NCBI GenBank assembly: GCA_039026915.1
Contig: JBCCLJ010000010.1
Coordinates: 1 to 64,000 of the forward strand
Source of the DNA: JBCCLJ01 sp039026915
Lineage (GTDB): Bacteria; Acidobacteriota; Thermoanaerobaculia; Multivoradales; Multivoraceae
Length of the DNA: 64,000 nt
Direction of reading: 5' to 3'
Shown: positions 36,198-44,501 of the stretch, piece after piece
Layout of the letters: the number at the start of each line of letters is the position of its first letter
Position numbering within the stretch: position 1 is the first letter of the stretch
Position numbers and translations under genes: made by a program
Notes under the pieces: generated by a model
The model's input: the letters and a program-made list of their open reading frames with translations, nothing else
Databases searched by the model: none
What the model was told of the DNA's origin: nothing

Positions 36198-37238
36198 TCA
36201 AGATCCGCCGGCGGGGTGCTGGAGGTCGGCGGCGAGACGCCGCAGCTCGGCAGGGTTACCGAGCAGCTGGCGATCAAAGCCGACTCGCTTGTAGAAGAGG
36301 TGCATGTCGCACTCCCACGTGAAACCGATACCGCCGAAGACTTGGGTCGTCTGAGTGACGGCGTAGCTTCCGACTTCGGTCGCGTGAGCCTTGGTGAGGG
36401 GCGCCAGCCACGGCACGTCGGGCGACTGCTCGTCCCAGGAGAAAGCGGCGAACCAGACGAGCGACTGCACCGGATCGAGCTCCGCAACGACCTCGGCGCA
36501 GACGTGCTTCAGGCCTTGGTAGGAGCCGATGATTCGGCCGAACTGCTCTCGTTGCATGGCGTAGTCGACGGCAATGTCGAGGCCCTGCCGGCTGGCTCCG
36601 AGCGCGTCTGCCGCGAGAGCGATCTGTGCAGCCTGGCGAGCTCTCTGCACCTGCTGGGTCGAGATCTCGAGCGGTGAGCCGAGGTTTCCGAACGTCGCGT
36701 CGCCGAGTCGGCGGGTGTCGTCGACCGTCTCCAGAGGCTCGGTGACTGCATTCTCGCTGGCGACGAAGAACACTTCGTCGCCGCGAACCACGAGAAACGC
36801 GTCCGCATGCAGGGCGTCGGGGACGTAGAGCGCGCGCAGACCCGCGTCCGTCGCTTCGAGCGCGCCGTCGGCGACGCTGACACGCGCAGCTCCGCCGGCG
36901 ACCTTGGGCAGCCACTCCTCCGCCAGCGGCCCGCCGATCGAAGCGAGCAGGAGCGGCGCGAAGACCGCCTGATCGTGGAAGTTCACCGGCGTGCTGTGAG
37001 CGCCGAGCGTCTGGGCCGCGACGATCGTGTCGAGTAGACCCAGCCCAAAGCCGCCGTGCTCCTCGTCGACGAGAAGGCCGAGCAGCCCCTGGTCGCCGAG
37101 CTGAGTCAACAGCTCGGCGTCGTAGCCTTCCTTCGACTCCATGATCTGCCGTACGCGCTCGAGCGGGGCGGTCTCCGTCAGGAATTGCGCCGTCGTCTGC
37201 TGCAGCATGCGCTGCGGTTCCGAGAGTCCGAAGTCCAT
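36198..37238 (-). CDS. Acyl-CoA dehydrogenase family protein, short subunit
   Basis: A 346-residue acyl-CoA dehydrogenase-like flavoprotein: MDFGLSEPQRMLQQTTAQFL at the start, GFGLGLLDTIVAAQTLG, RQGLDIAVDYAMQREQFGRIIGSYQGLKH, and TQVFGGIGFTWECDMHLFYKR near the C-terminus. The middle beta domain is shorter and less conserved than in typical homotetrameric enzymes. ATG 37238 overlaps the stop of the upstream acyl-CoA dehydrogenase (ATGA). This size and pairing are like the alpha2beta2 heteromeric FadE/ChsE dehydrogenases of steroid side-chain degradation; that assignment is inference. Confidence 0.85.
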   Translation of the reverse strand: MDFGLSEPQRMLQQTTAQFLTETAPLERVRQIMESKEGYDAELLTQLGDQGLLGLLVDEEHGGFGLGLLDTIVAAQTLGAHSTPVNFHDQAVFAPLLLASIGGPLAEEWLPKVAGGAARVSVADGALEATDAGLRALYVPDALHADAFLVVRGDEVFFVASENAVTEPLETVDDTRRLGDATFGNLGSPLEISTQQVQRARQAAQIALAADALGASRQGLDIAVDYAMQREQFGRIIGSYQGLKHVCAEVVAELDPVQSLVWFAAFSWDEQSPDVPWLAPLTKAHATEVGSYAVTQTTQVFGGIGFTWECDMHLFYKRVGFDRQLLGNPAELRRLAADLQHPAGGS

Positions 37239-38437
37239 CAGGCGGTTCCTCCCTGAGGGGCAGCGTTCGGGATCTTCGGTTCTCGAGGCATGCCGAGTCC
37301 GACCTCGCTGATGATGTTCTTCTGGATCTGCGCGGTGCCGCCGCCGATGATCAGCCCGAGGGCGTACATGTAGTTGCCCTGCCACGCGCCGCCGTCGCGC
37401 ACTCGTCTCGAGCCCGCCTTGAGGATGCCTCGCTCGTTCAGCGCGTCGATGGCGAGTTCGCAGACGTCGTAGTTCAGCTGGCAGCCGTTGAGCTTGGTGA
37501 TCAGCCCCGAAACACCGGAGGGACGCTTCTTGAGCGTGTCGGTCAGAAGGCGGAGGCCGTGGTACTTCATCGCGATGGTGCGTCCCTGGACCTTCATCAG
37601 CCGGTCGCGGTACAGCGGGTCGTCGAGCAGTCCGGTCTCCCGCAGGATGTCGACGCAGGAGGCGAGAAAGGTCTCCGTCTGCGTCGTGCGTCCGAGCATC
37701 GCGCGCTCGTGCCGGAGCAGGTAGGTCGCGATCTCCCAGCCCTGGCCCGGCAATCCGACGACGTTGCTCCTCGGGACGCGGACGTCGGTGAAGAAAACCT
37801 CGTTGAAGCTCGACTCGCCGGTCATCGTCTTGAGCGGGCGCACCTCGATACCGGGGGTGTCCATGCTCAGCAGGATGTAGGTGATGCCGCCGTGCTTGCC
37901 CGCGTCCATCTCGGTTCGGATGAGGCCGAACATCATGTCGGCCTCGTGCGCCGTGCTCGTCCAGATCTTCTGCCCGTTGATCACGTACTCGTCGCCGTCG
38001 AGCACTCCGCGCGTCTGCAGACTCGCCAGGTCGCTGCCGGAGCCGGGCTCCGAGTAGCCCTGGCACCAGATCGTCTCGGCCGCCAGGGTCGGGCCGATGA
38101 AGCTCTGCTTCTGCTCCTCGCTGGCGTACTGGAGGAGTGTCGGGATGAGCATCGAGATGCCCTGGTTGGCCATGCCGAGAGAGACGCCGGCCTCGGCGAA
38201 CTCCTCTTCGATCACGATCGCGGCCAGTAGATCGGGATCAGCGCCGTAGCCGCCGTACTCCTTGGGGATCGTTCGGCCGACCCAGCCGGAGTCGACAAGC
38301 TCCTTCTGCCACGCGGCCACGGCCGCGGGGTCCTTGGCGCCGACCGCGGCCGAGATGGCGACATCCTTCTTGGCGTCGAGGAAGGAGCGCACCTCGTTCC
38401 TCAGAGGTTCGTAGCTGGCATCGATAGTAAGTTGCAT
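37238..38437 (-). CDS. Acyl-CoA dehydrogenase
   Basis: A 399-residue acyl-CoA dehydrogenase. The FAD-binding strand region is conserved (WCQGYSEPGSGSDLASLQTRG, YVINGQKIWTSTAHEADMMFGLIRT), as is the C-terminal IIGGGTAQIQKNIISEVGLGMPRE. It oxidises acyl-CoA thioesters to 2-enoyl-CoA and passes electrons to ETF. The stop overlaps the start of the second dehydrogenase gene, so the two products are probably made in equal amounts. The acyl substrate is unknown. Divergent from the M24 peptidase. Confidence 0.92.
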   Translation of the reverse strand: MQLTIDASYEPLRNEVRSFLDAKKDVAISAAVGAKDPAAVAAWQKELVDSGWVGRTIPKEYGGYGADPDLLAAIVIEEEFAEAGVSLGMANQGISMLIPTLLQYASEEQKQSFIGPTLAAETIWCQGYSEPGSGSDLASLQTRGVLDGDEYVINGQKIWTSTAHEADMMFGLIRTEMDAGKHGGITYILLSMDTPGIEVRPLKTMTGESSFNEVFFTDVRVPRSNVVGLPGQGWEIATYLLRHERAMLGRTTQTETFLASCVDILRETGLLDDPLYRDRLMKVQGRTIAMKYHGLRLLTDTLKKRPSGVSGLITKLNGCQLNYDVCELAIDALNERGILKAGSRRVRDGGAWQGNYMYALGLIIGGGTAQIQKNIISEVGLGMPREPKIPNAAPQGGTA

Positions 38438-38509
38438 GGCCGGATATTACCGCCGATCCCGGACGTCGCCGCAAGAGGGCGGTACCGTTCGGTCGCGGTG
38501 CTGAGGCGT

Positions 38510-38519
38510 TGATACTCTG
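38510..38519 (+). promoter_or_regulatory. Promoter-like TGATACTCTG motif before the M24 peptidase
   Basis: An exact ten-base match to the motif upstream of aceE (20392-20401), at nearly the same distance from the start codon (31 versus 28 bases). TTCGGT at 38488-38493 would be a weak -35 at 17-base spacing. Confidence 0.3.
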
Positions 38520-38550
38520 CGCCGACAGTCAACAGTCAGAGGACGCGGCG

Positions 38551-39663
38551 ATGGGCACGAATTCAGCTTCACTCGAACAGCTCAAAGAGAGCGTGGCGCG
38601 CTCGGGGCTCGACGCCTTCGTGCTGACGCCGGGCCCGACCCTGCAGTGGGTCACGCAGCACGACTTCACCTCTCACGAGCGCCTCTTCCTGCTCATCGTC
38701 GGCGCCGACGGATCGGCACAGGCAGTCGTTCCCGCACTCGAGGAGTCCAACTGGCGTGAGGCGGTGCCGGCCGTCGATTCCGTGCACCCCTGGGACGACG
38801 CCGACGGCCCGGAGACAGCCGCGGCCTCCGCCCTCGCGCCGTACGCGAGTGCTTCCAAGGTCGGCGTGGAGCCGCTCGGCTGTCGTTTCATGGAGCTGGC
38901 TCACCTGCAGAGAGGACTGCCCGGCGTCGAGATCGTCGGCGCGGAGGAGATCTCGAGCTCGTTGCGTCTCCACAAGGCGGCGCACGAGGCGGAGGCGATC
39001 CGGGGCGCGGCCGACATCGCTCAGGCCGCGCTGGAGTTCACGCTGCAACAGGTCAAGGTCGGCAGTCGCGAGCGCGAGATTGCGGCGACGCTCTCGAGCC
39101 AGCTGCTGTCGCGCGGCGGCGAGGGCATCTCGTTCGGACCGATCGTGCTCGGAGGGCCCAAGAGCGCTCTGCCGCACGGTATTCCGGACGACCGCGAGCT
39201 GCGAGCGGGTGAGTACCTGCTGATCGACTTCGGTACGGCACACAAGGGTTATCACTGCGACATCACGCGCACGTTCGTCGTCGGTGCCGAGCCCGACGAG
39301 CGCACGCGTGCGGTGTACGAGGCGGTGCGCGCTTCGAATGCTGCGGGCTGTGCCGCCTCGAAGCCGGGCGCGACGATGCACGAAGTCCACACGGCGTGCC
39401 AGCAGAACCTGCACGAGCCGCAGTGGGACGAGTTCTTCAAGCACCGCACGGGCCACGGCCTCGGCCTCGACATCCACGAACCTCCGTCGGTGATGCGCGG
39501 CAACGAGGAAGTCGTCGAAGAGGGCATGATCTTCACCGTGGAGCCGGGCCTCTACCTCGACGGCTGGGGCGGCGTGCGTATCGAGGATGATCTTTGGATC
39601 CGTAGCGACGGCGCCGACAGCCTGACGTCCTACCCGCGTGAGCTGCAGATCCTCGGAGTCTGA
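38551..39663 (+). CDS. M24-family Xaa-Pro aminopeptidase/dipeptidase
   Basis: A 370-residue pita-bread-fold metallopeptidase. The N-terminal creatinase-like domain (VLTPGPTLQWVTQHDF) is followed by the catalytic domain with metal ligands D in LLIDFGTAHKGYHCD, D in CDITRTF, H in GHGLGLDIHEPP, E in TVEPGLYL and E in VRIEDD. It should cleave Xaa-Pro bonds in peptides in the cytoplasm. ATG 38551 has AGAGGA upstream; the frame extends to 38509 without a better start. Only 3 bases separate it from the HIT gene. Confidence 0.92.
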   Translation: MGTNSASLEQLKESVARSGLDAFVLTPGPTLQWVTQHDFTSHERLFLLIVGADGSAQAVVPALEESNWREAVPAVDSVHPWDDADGPETAAASALAPYASASKVGVEPLGCRFMELAHLQRGLPGVEIVGAEEISSSLRLHKAAHEAEAIRGAADIAQAALEFTLQQVKVGSREREIAATLSSQLLSRGGEGISFGPIVLGGPKSALPHGIPDDRELRAGEYLLIDFGTAHKGYHCDITRTFVVGAEPDERTRAVYEAVRASNAAGCAASKPGATMHEVHTACQQNLHEPQWDEFFKHRTGHGLGLDIHEPPSVMRGNEEVVEEGMIFTVEPGLYLDGWGGVRIEDDLWIRSDGADSLTSYPRELQILGV

Positions 39664-39666
39664 CGC

Positions 39667-40041
39667 GTGGCTTACGACGACGACAACATCTTCGCGAAGA
39701 TCCTCCGCTCCGAGATTCCCTGCAAGAAGGTGTTCGAAGACGAGCACGTGCTCGCTTTCGAAGACATCAATCCGCAGGCCCCACATCACGTCCTGGTGAT
39801 TCCGAAGGGTCGCTTCGCGACGTTCGACGAGCTCGCTGCGGACGGCTCGGCCGAGGAGATCGCAGCGTGGGTGAGGGCCATCGGCTCGATTGCGCGCGAG
39901 CGCGGTCTGCACGACAGCGGCTACCGACTTCTGGTGAACACGGGGCGCGACGGGCACCAGGAGGTCCCGCACCTGCACGTGCATCTGGTGGGCGGCCGCG
40001 ACCTGGGCGGCATGATTCGTCGCCCGGCGTCCTCGCGCTGA
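39667..40041 (+). CDS. HIT-family (HinT-like) nucleotide-binding protein
   Basis: A 124-residue protein starting at GTG 39667. It has the HinT layout: DNIFAKILRSEIPCKKVFED, FEDINPQAPHHVLVIPK, and the histidine triad HLHVHLVGG near the C-terminus. HinT hydrolyses adenosine phosphoramidates and related AMP conjugates in the cytoplasm. Cotranscribed with the M24 peptidase (3-base gap). Convergent with the Rieske oxygenase. Confidence 0.93.
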   Translation: MAYDDDNIFAKILRSEIPCKKVFEDEHVLAFEDINPQAPHHVLVIPKGRFATFDELAADGSAEEIAAWVRAIGSIARERGLHDSGYRLLVNTGRDGHQEVPHLHVHLVGGRDLGGMIRRPASSR

Positions 40042-40047
40042 CCGAGA

Positions 40048-41178
40048 TCAGAGACCTTCGAGCGCCCGGTCCATCGCCTTCAGGTACCAGTTGGCGAAGG
40101 CGTGCAGGCAGCTCTCGCCGTCTTGGTAGAGGGTCGGTAGATAGCCGGTCGAGCCGACGCCCTTCTGCGTCCGTTCGCAGATCGCCCAGTCCTGACGGTT
40201 CGTCAGGTCCCAGAACTGCACCGCGTCGTCGATGACGAAGCCGGGAGCCGCGATGGCGTCCGGATGCGCCAGCCAGAAGCACTCGATGCGGGTCCGACCC
40301 GCCTCGAGCGGCTCGAGGAGGTGCACCAGAACGTAGTCGCGGTGCAGGCTCAACCAGAGGTTCGGATAGAGCACGTAGTAGTAGACGAAAGCGTGGTCTT
40401 CCTCAGCCAGCCCCGGGATCGAGGGGCGGTTCGTCATGCCGCTGACGCTCATCGTGTTGAAGCCGTCGTTGAGCCTCATCGGCCCGCCGACGAAGGACTC
40501 GCCGTCCTCCTGGTCACCGCCGCTCTGGTAGTGCGTGATCCGGTGGAGCTCGGGGTGCACCAGGGCGCAGTGGTAGCACTCGGAGTAGTTCTCGCACAGC
40601 AGTTTCCAGTTGACCGCGACGTCGTAGTCGACGCGGGCCGCCGTGCGGAGATCGTCCATCAGAAAGCGCGAGACGTCGGGAGCGTCGGCGAACTGCTCTT
40701 CGAGGCTCTGCTGCGGGTCGAGGCAGACGAAGGTGAAGCCGTTCCAGCTCCCCGACGCGACCGGGAGCAGCCCCAGCGCGCAGCGCCGCTCCGGATCGCG
40801 GGTCACCTCCTTGAGCAGTGGAGCGCCGACCAGACGACCGTCGAGTCCATACGTCCAGGCGTGGTAGGGACACTGGAGGTTTGTCGCCTGGATCGATCTC
40901 TTGTCGGTCGAGCCCTCGACCAGTCGGGTGCCTCGATGCCGACAGACGTTGTAGAACGCTCGCAGAACGCCCTGTGCGTCGGCGCAGAGGAGCACCGACT
41001 CGCCGCCGACGGTTCGCACCGTCACCTGTCCAGGTCGATTCAGCTCATCCGTCCGGCCGACGGCGACCCACAGCTGTCGCAGCAGCGTCTGCGCTTCGAG
41101 CTCGGCAATCGAGTCGTCGGCGTAGACGCGTCCCGGCATCGGCGCGGCTTCGGCGAAGGGGAGCCGTGCTCGTGCCAT
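40048..41178 (-). CDS. Rieske [2Fe-2S] aromatic-ring-hydroxylase-type oxygenase, large subunit
   Basis: A 376-residue Rieske non-haem iron oxygenase. The cluster motif is CRHRG...CPYHAW, and the mononuclear iron site is in ENYSECYHCALVHPEL, where the aspartate/glutamate and histidines are expected. Size and pattern resemble the N-demethylating branch (glycine betaine monooxygenase-like) rather than ring dioxygenases with a small subunit. ATG 41178 follows GAGG; a TTG at 41247 would add 23 residues. No reductase gene is adjacent. The divergent operon encodes a GcvT-type C1-transfer protein, supporting demethylation with formaldehyde captured on tetrahydrofolate (inference). Confidence 0.88.
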   Translation of the reverse strand: MARARLPFAEAAPMPGRVYADDSIAELEAQTLLRQLWVAVGRTDELNRPGQVTVRTVGGESVLLCADAQGVLRAFYNVCRHRGTRLVEGSTDKRSIQATNLQCPYHAWTYGLDGRLVGAPLLKEVTRDPERRCALGLLPVASGSWNGFTFVCLDPQQSLEEQFADAPDVSRFLMDDLRTAARVDYDVAVNWKLLCENYSECYHCALVHPELHRITHYQSGGDQEDGESFVGGPMRLNDGFNTMSVSGMTNRPSIPGLAEEDHAFVYYYVLYPNLWLSLHRDYVLVHLLEPLEAGRTRIECFWLAHPDAIAAPGFVIDDAVQFWDLTNRQDWAICERTQKGVGSTGYLPTLYQDGESCLHAFANWYLKAMDRALEGL

Positions 41179-41367
41179 GTCTTCGGCCTCGGGAGCGAAG
41201 GCTTCGACGAGCTGCCGAAGCTCGGCTGAGTTGCGTGGGGAAGTCAAAGTCGAAGGGGTACGCTGCGAGTGCGGGCGACGGGACCATGTTACCGTCCGTT
41301 GCGCCCGCTGTTGCGCCCGCGAGACCGGACTCCGCGGTCGCGCCGAAACCGTCGAAGGCAGTCCCCG
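41179..41367. promoter_or_regulatory. Divergent control region between Rieske gene and IclR-GcvT operon
   Basis: About 190 bases separate the two divergent starts. It contains a 12-base tandem repeat, GTTGCGCCCGCT then GTTGCGCCCGCG (41298-41321). This is where an autoregulatory IclR-type protein would be expected to bind. I could not identify a convincing palindromic operator or a glycine riboswitch. Confidence 0.35.
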
Positions 41368-42885
41368 TTGAAGGCACGTGCAGGAACCCCACCCTCCGGA
41401 AACCCTCCTTCCGGAAGCCCGCCCTCCGGAACCCAGGCGATTCAGCGGGCCCTGAGGCTGCTGCAGGACATCTCGGAGTCGGGGACGAGGGGTTTGACTC
41501 TGACCGAGCTCTCCGGTCGTCACCAGCTGGCTCGCCCGACCGTTCACCGTTTGCTCGCAGCGCTGCAGTACGACGCGATGATCGAGCGTCAGGACGCCAC
41601 CGGTCGCTACACCGCTCTGTGGCGCCCGCCGTCGACCGCGGCGGCGGGTGCGAGCCAGCCGCGCTTCAGCCCCTTTCACGAACGCCTGACGGCGGCCTGC
41701 CAGAGCCACCAGTGGCGTGATTGGGCGGGCACGATCGCTCCGAGCAGCTTCGAACCGACGACCGAGCTCGAGGTCGCCGCGGTGCGCCACACGGCAGCTC
41801 TCTTCGACGTTTCGCCGCTCTACAAGGTGGAGTTCAGAGGGCCTGACGCCGAGGCGGCGACCAACCGGCTCTTCACTCGCGACACCCGCAAGTGTCGCAA
41901 GCACCAGGTTCAGTACACGTGCTGGTGCGACGACGAGGGCAAGCTCCTGCAGGACGGCAATCTCGTGCGTCTCGGAGGGGATCACTTTCGCATCACCACC
42001 GCGGATCCGAGTTTGGCCTGGTTCGAGGATGCTTGCCGAGGCTTCGACGTCGAGGTCGTCGACGTCAGCGACGACGTCGCCGCGCTGGCGCTTCAAGGGC
42101 CGCGATCCTGCGCGGTACTCCAGCGCGCGCTGCCGGGTGCCGAGATCGAGTCGCTGCGTTTCTTTCGCGCTCGCGAAGCGCAGCTCCAGGCCGCGACGGG
42201 AGCCGTCGAGGTGCTGGTCACGCGCACCGGCTTCACCGGCGACCTCGGCTACGAGATCTGGCTACCTGCCGAACGCGCCCTGGACGTGTGGGACGCGCTG
42301 ATGAAGGCCGGGGCTGGTCACGGCCTGAGGCCGGCGGGGTTGGAGACGCTCGACCGCTGCCGCATCGAGGCCGGGTTGGTGCTCATCGAGGTCGACTTCG
42401 TCAACGCGTCGCACGCGCTGCTCGACGTGCGGCAGTCGACCCCCGACGAAACCGGCCTCGGATGGACGGTGAAGCTGAACCCAGGGAACGACTTCATCGG
42501 TCGCCGCGCGATCGAAGAAGAACGCGAGCGCGCCGCCGAGTGGCGGCTCGTCGGCGTCGAGATCGCCTGGAGTGAGCTGGAGCGCGTCTATCGGCCCAAG
42601 GGCCTGCGCCCGACGGTCGTCGGCGAGGCGCCCGACCGCACTCCGCGTCCCCTCTATCGCGACGGAAAACAGGTGGGGCAGGTGACGAGTCAGGTCTTCT
42701 CAGCACTGCTCAAGCGTCACATCGGCTTGGCGAGCGTGCACGCGGACGCCGCCGAGCCGGGGACGGAGCTGGAGATCGATCTCCTCGTCGACACAGAGTT
42801 TCGGCGGGCGACGGCTCGGATCGTACCGCTGCCGTTCTTCGACCCGCCGCAGAAGCGCGCGACTCCGGTGGAGACACCCGCTTGA
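41368..42885 (+). CDS. IclR-type HTH fused to GcvT/aminomethyltransferase domain
   Basis: A 505-residue protein if started at TTG 41368; GTG 41269 is an alternative. After a GxPPS repeat, residues ~22-85 form an IclR-like winged helix (TQAIQRALRLLQDI, LTLTELSGRHQLARPTVHRLLAALQ). Residues ~115-490 are a GcvT-like fold: AALFDVSPLYKVEFRGPDA, WCDDEGKLLQDGNLVRL (with the folate-contacting aspartate position), GFTGDLGYEIWLP, DRCRIEAGLVLIEVDF and a C-terminal domain. IclR regulators normally carry a GAF-like effector domain, so this is a replacement by a tetrahydrofolate-dependent enzyme fold. First gene of a coupled operon (TTGA overlap with the next). Confidence 0.85.
   Translation: MKARAGTPPSGNPPSGSPPSGTQAIQRALRLLQDISESGTRGLTLTELSGRHQLARPTVHRLLAALQYDAMIERQDATGRYTALWRPPSTAAAGASQPRFSPFHERLTAACQSHQWRDWAGTIAPSSFEPTTELEVAAVRHTAALFDVSPLYKVEFRGPDAEAATNRLFTRDTRKCRKHQVQYTCWCDDEGKLLQDGNLVRLGGDHFRITTADPSLAWFEDACRGFDVEVVDVSDDVAALALQGPRSCAVLQRALPGAEIESLRFFRAREAQLQAATGAVEVLVTRTGFTGDLGYEIWLPAERALDVWDALMKAGAGHGLRPAGLETLDRCRIEAGLVLIEVDFVNASHALLDVRQSTPDETGLGWTVKLNPGNDFIGRRAIEEERERAAEWRLVGVEIAWSELERVYRPKGLRPTVVGEAPDRTPRPLYRDGKQVGQVTSQVFSALLKRHIGLASVHADAAEPGTELEIDLLVDTEFRRATARIVPLPFFDPPQKRATPVETPA
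41383..41427 (+). repeat. Three 15-base units encoding GxPPS
   Basis: Units at 41383-41397, 41398-41412 and 41413-41427 translate as GTPPS, GNPPS and GSPPS. They form a short flexible leader before the DNA-binding domain of the IclR-GcvT fusion, and each contains CCTCC or CCTTCC with GGAA at the junction. Confidence 0.7.
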
Positions 42886-44501
42886 AGAGCTACGACGCGC
42901 TGGTCATCGGTGCCGGTCACAACGGACTCGTGCACGCCGCGTATCTGGCGCGTGCCGGCCTCTCGGTGGCCGTACTCGAGCGCCGTCCGGTGATCGGCGG
43001 TGCGACGTTGACCGAGGAGGCCTACCCGGGCTTCAAGTACAGCGTCTTCTCGTACCTGGTGAGCCTGCTGCGCCCCGAGGTGATCCACGAGCTCGATCTC
43101 GTCCGCCACGGTCTCAACGTCACGTCGCTCGAAAGTACCTACAACCCGCTCCCCGGCGGCGGCGAGCTCTTTCGCGAAGCCGATGCTCAGCGCACGGTGC
43201 ACAGCATCGCGCGACACTCCAAGCGAGATGCAGAGAACTACCCGATCTTCAAGCGCGAGATGACGTTCATTGCCCGGCTTTGCCATCGCCTCCAAGATAC
43301 GGTGCCGCCGGAGATCGACGCTCGGGTGGGAGCGCTCGACGAGGCTCTTCTCCCCGAGCTGGCGAAGCTCTTTGCCGACGTCCCGGCTCGGCGTCGCAGG
43401 ATCTTCCTGCAGATGCTCACCCAGAGCGCCGAAGATTTCCTGCAGCAGTGGTTCGAGAGCGAGGCGTTGATCGCTGCTCTGTCGACGAGCAGCATCATCG
43501 GTTCGTTCTTGAGCCCGAGGTCGCCGGGCTCTGCGTACGTGCTGCTTCATCACTACATGGGCGAGGTCGACGGCGTCTATCGCGGTTGGGGCTGGGCGCG
43601 CGGCGGCACCGGAGCGGTGGCGGACGCTGTGGCTCGGGCCGCGCAGAGTCACGGCGCCGAGATTCTGACGGACGCTTCGGTCGCCGAGCTGCTGGTCGAA
43701 GACGGCGCCGTCGGCGGGGTCGCGCTGGAAGACGGCCGAGAGCTCCGTTCGCGCATCGTCACCTCGAGTGCCGGCCCTCAGCTCTCGCTCGACCGTTTCC
43801 TCGGCGGCGCGGGACGTGCCGCCATGCCCGACCTCGTCGCTCGAGCTCGCTCCTGGCAGTCGGATGGCTGCTCGGGCAAGGTGAACCTCTCGCTCGACGG
43901 CGTACCCGAGTTTGCCAGCCGGCCGGGACTGGGGGCCCATCAGGCAGGAGGGATCAGCATTGCTCCCAGCGTCGATTACATTCATGACGCCTACGTCGAG
44001 GCGAAGGCGGGAAGGCCTTCGCGGCGTCCGTTCGTGGATATGGTCATTCCCAGCGTCATCGATCCGACGATGGCGCCTCCGGGCCGCCACGTCATGTCGT
44101 GCTTCGTGCAGTATCTGCCGCGTCGCCTGCGGGACGGCGAAGGGCGGCCCGCCGACTGGGAGAGCGAGCGGGAAGCCGTGGGAGACGCGGTGCTCGACGT
44201 GCTCAGCGAGCACATCCCGCGCATCAAGGAGCAGGTGCTTCACCGTCAGGTGATGACGCCGGTCGACGTCGAACGCGTCGCTGGCATCCCCGGCGGCAAC
44301 ATCTTCCACGGCGAGCTCAAGCTCTCGCAGCTCTTTCTCAACCGCCCGGGGGCTCGCGGCGCAGGCTTCGGCACGCCGCTGCCGGGCTACTACCTTTGCG
44401 GCTCGGCCACACACCCGGGGGGAGGCATCTCCGGGGCTCCCGGTCGATTCGCAGCACATCGCGTCCTGTCCGACCTGACGGGTGGGGGAGGTTCGTCGTG
44501 A
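42882..44501 (+). CDS. FAD-dependent oxidoreductase, phytoene-dehydrogenase/PYROXD2-like
   Basis: A 539-residue flavoprotein. The N-terminus has the dinucleotide-binding motif VIGAGHNGLVHAAYLARAG and VLERRPVIGGAT; the C-terminus has the FAD-binding LCGSATHPGGGISGAPGR. This is the broad phytoene desaturase-like amine oxidoreductase family. TTG 42882 overlaps the stop of the IclR-GcvT gene (TTGA), and its own stop overlaps the next GTG. The operon context suggests oxidation of an amine or a C1-bearing intermediate, but the substrate is unknown. Confidence 0.88.
   Translation: MKSYDALVIGAGHNGLVHAAYLARAGLSVAVLERRPVIGGATLTEEAYPGFKYSVFSYLVSLLRPEVIHELDLVRHGLNVTSLESTYNPLPGGGELFREADAQRTVHSIARHSKRDAENYPIFKREMTFIARLCHRLQDTVPPEIDARVGALDEALLPELAKLFADVPARRRRIFLQMLTQSAEDFLQQWFESEALIAALSTSSIIGSFLSPRSPGSAYVLLHHYMGEVDGVYRGWGWARGGTGAVADAVARAAQSHGAEILTDASVAELLVEDGAVGGVALEDGRELRSRIVTSSAGPQLSLDRFLGGAGRAAMPDLVARARSWQSDGCSGKVNLSLDGVPEFASRPGLGAHQAGGISIAPSVDYIHDAYVEAKAGRPSRRPFVDMVIPSVIDPTMAPPGRHVMSCFVQYLPRRLRDGEGRPADWESEREAVGDAVLDVLSEHIPRIKEQVLHRQVMTPVDVERVAGIPGGNIFHGELKLSQLFLNRPGARGAGFGTPLPGYYLCGSATHPGGGISGAPGRFAAHRVLSDLTGGGGSS

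Noticed and set aside
41179..41367. Glycine riboswitch upstream of the GcvT-like gene
   Set aside because: No paired GGAGA-type cores or expected helices were found; control by the fused HTH is more likely.
41179..42096. Extension of the Rieske frame far upstream on the minus strand
   Set aside because: The frame stays open opposite the IclR-GcvT gene, but the translated extension is low-complexity and lies antisense to conserved coding sequence.
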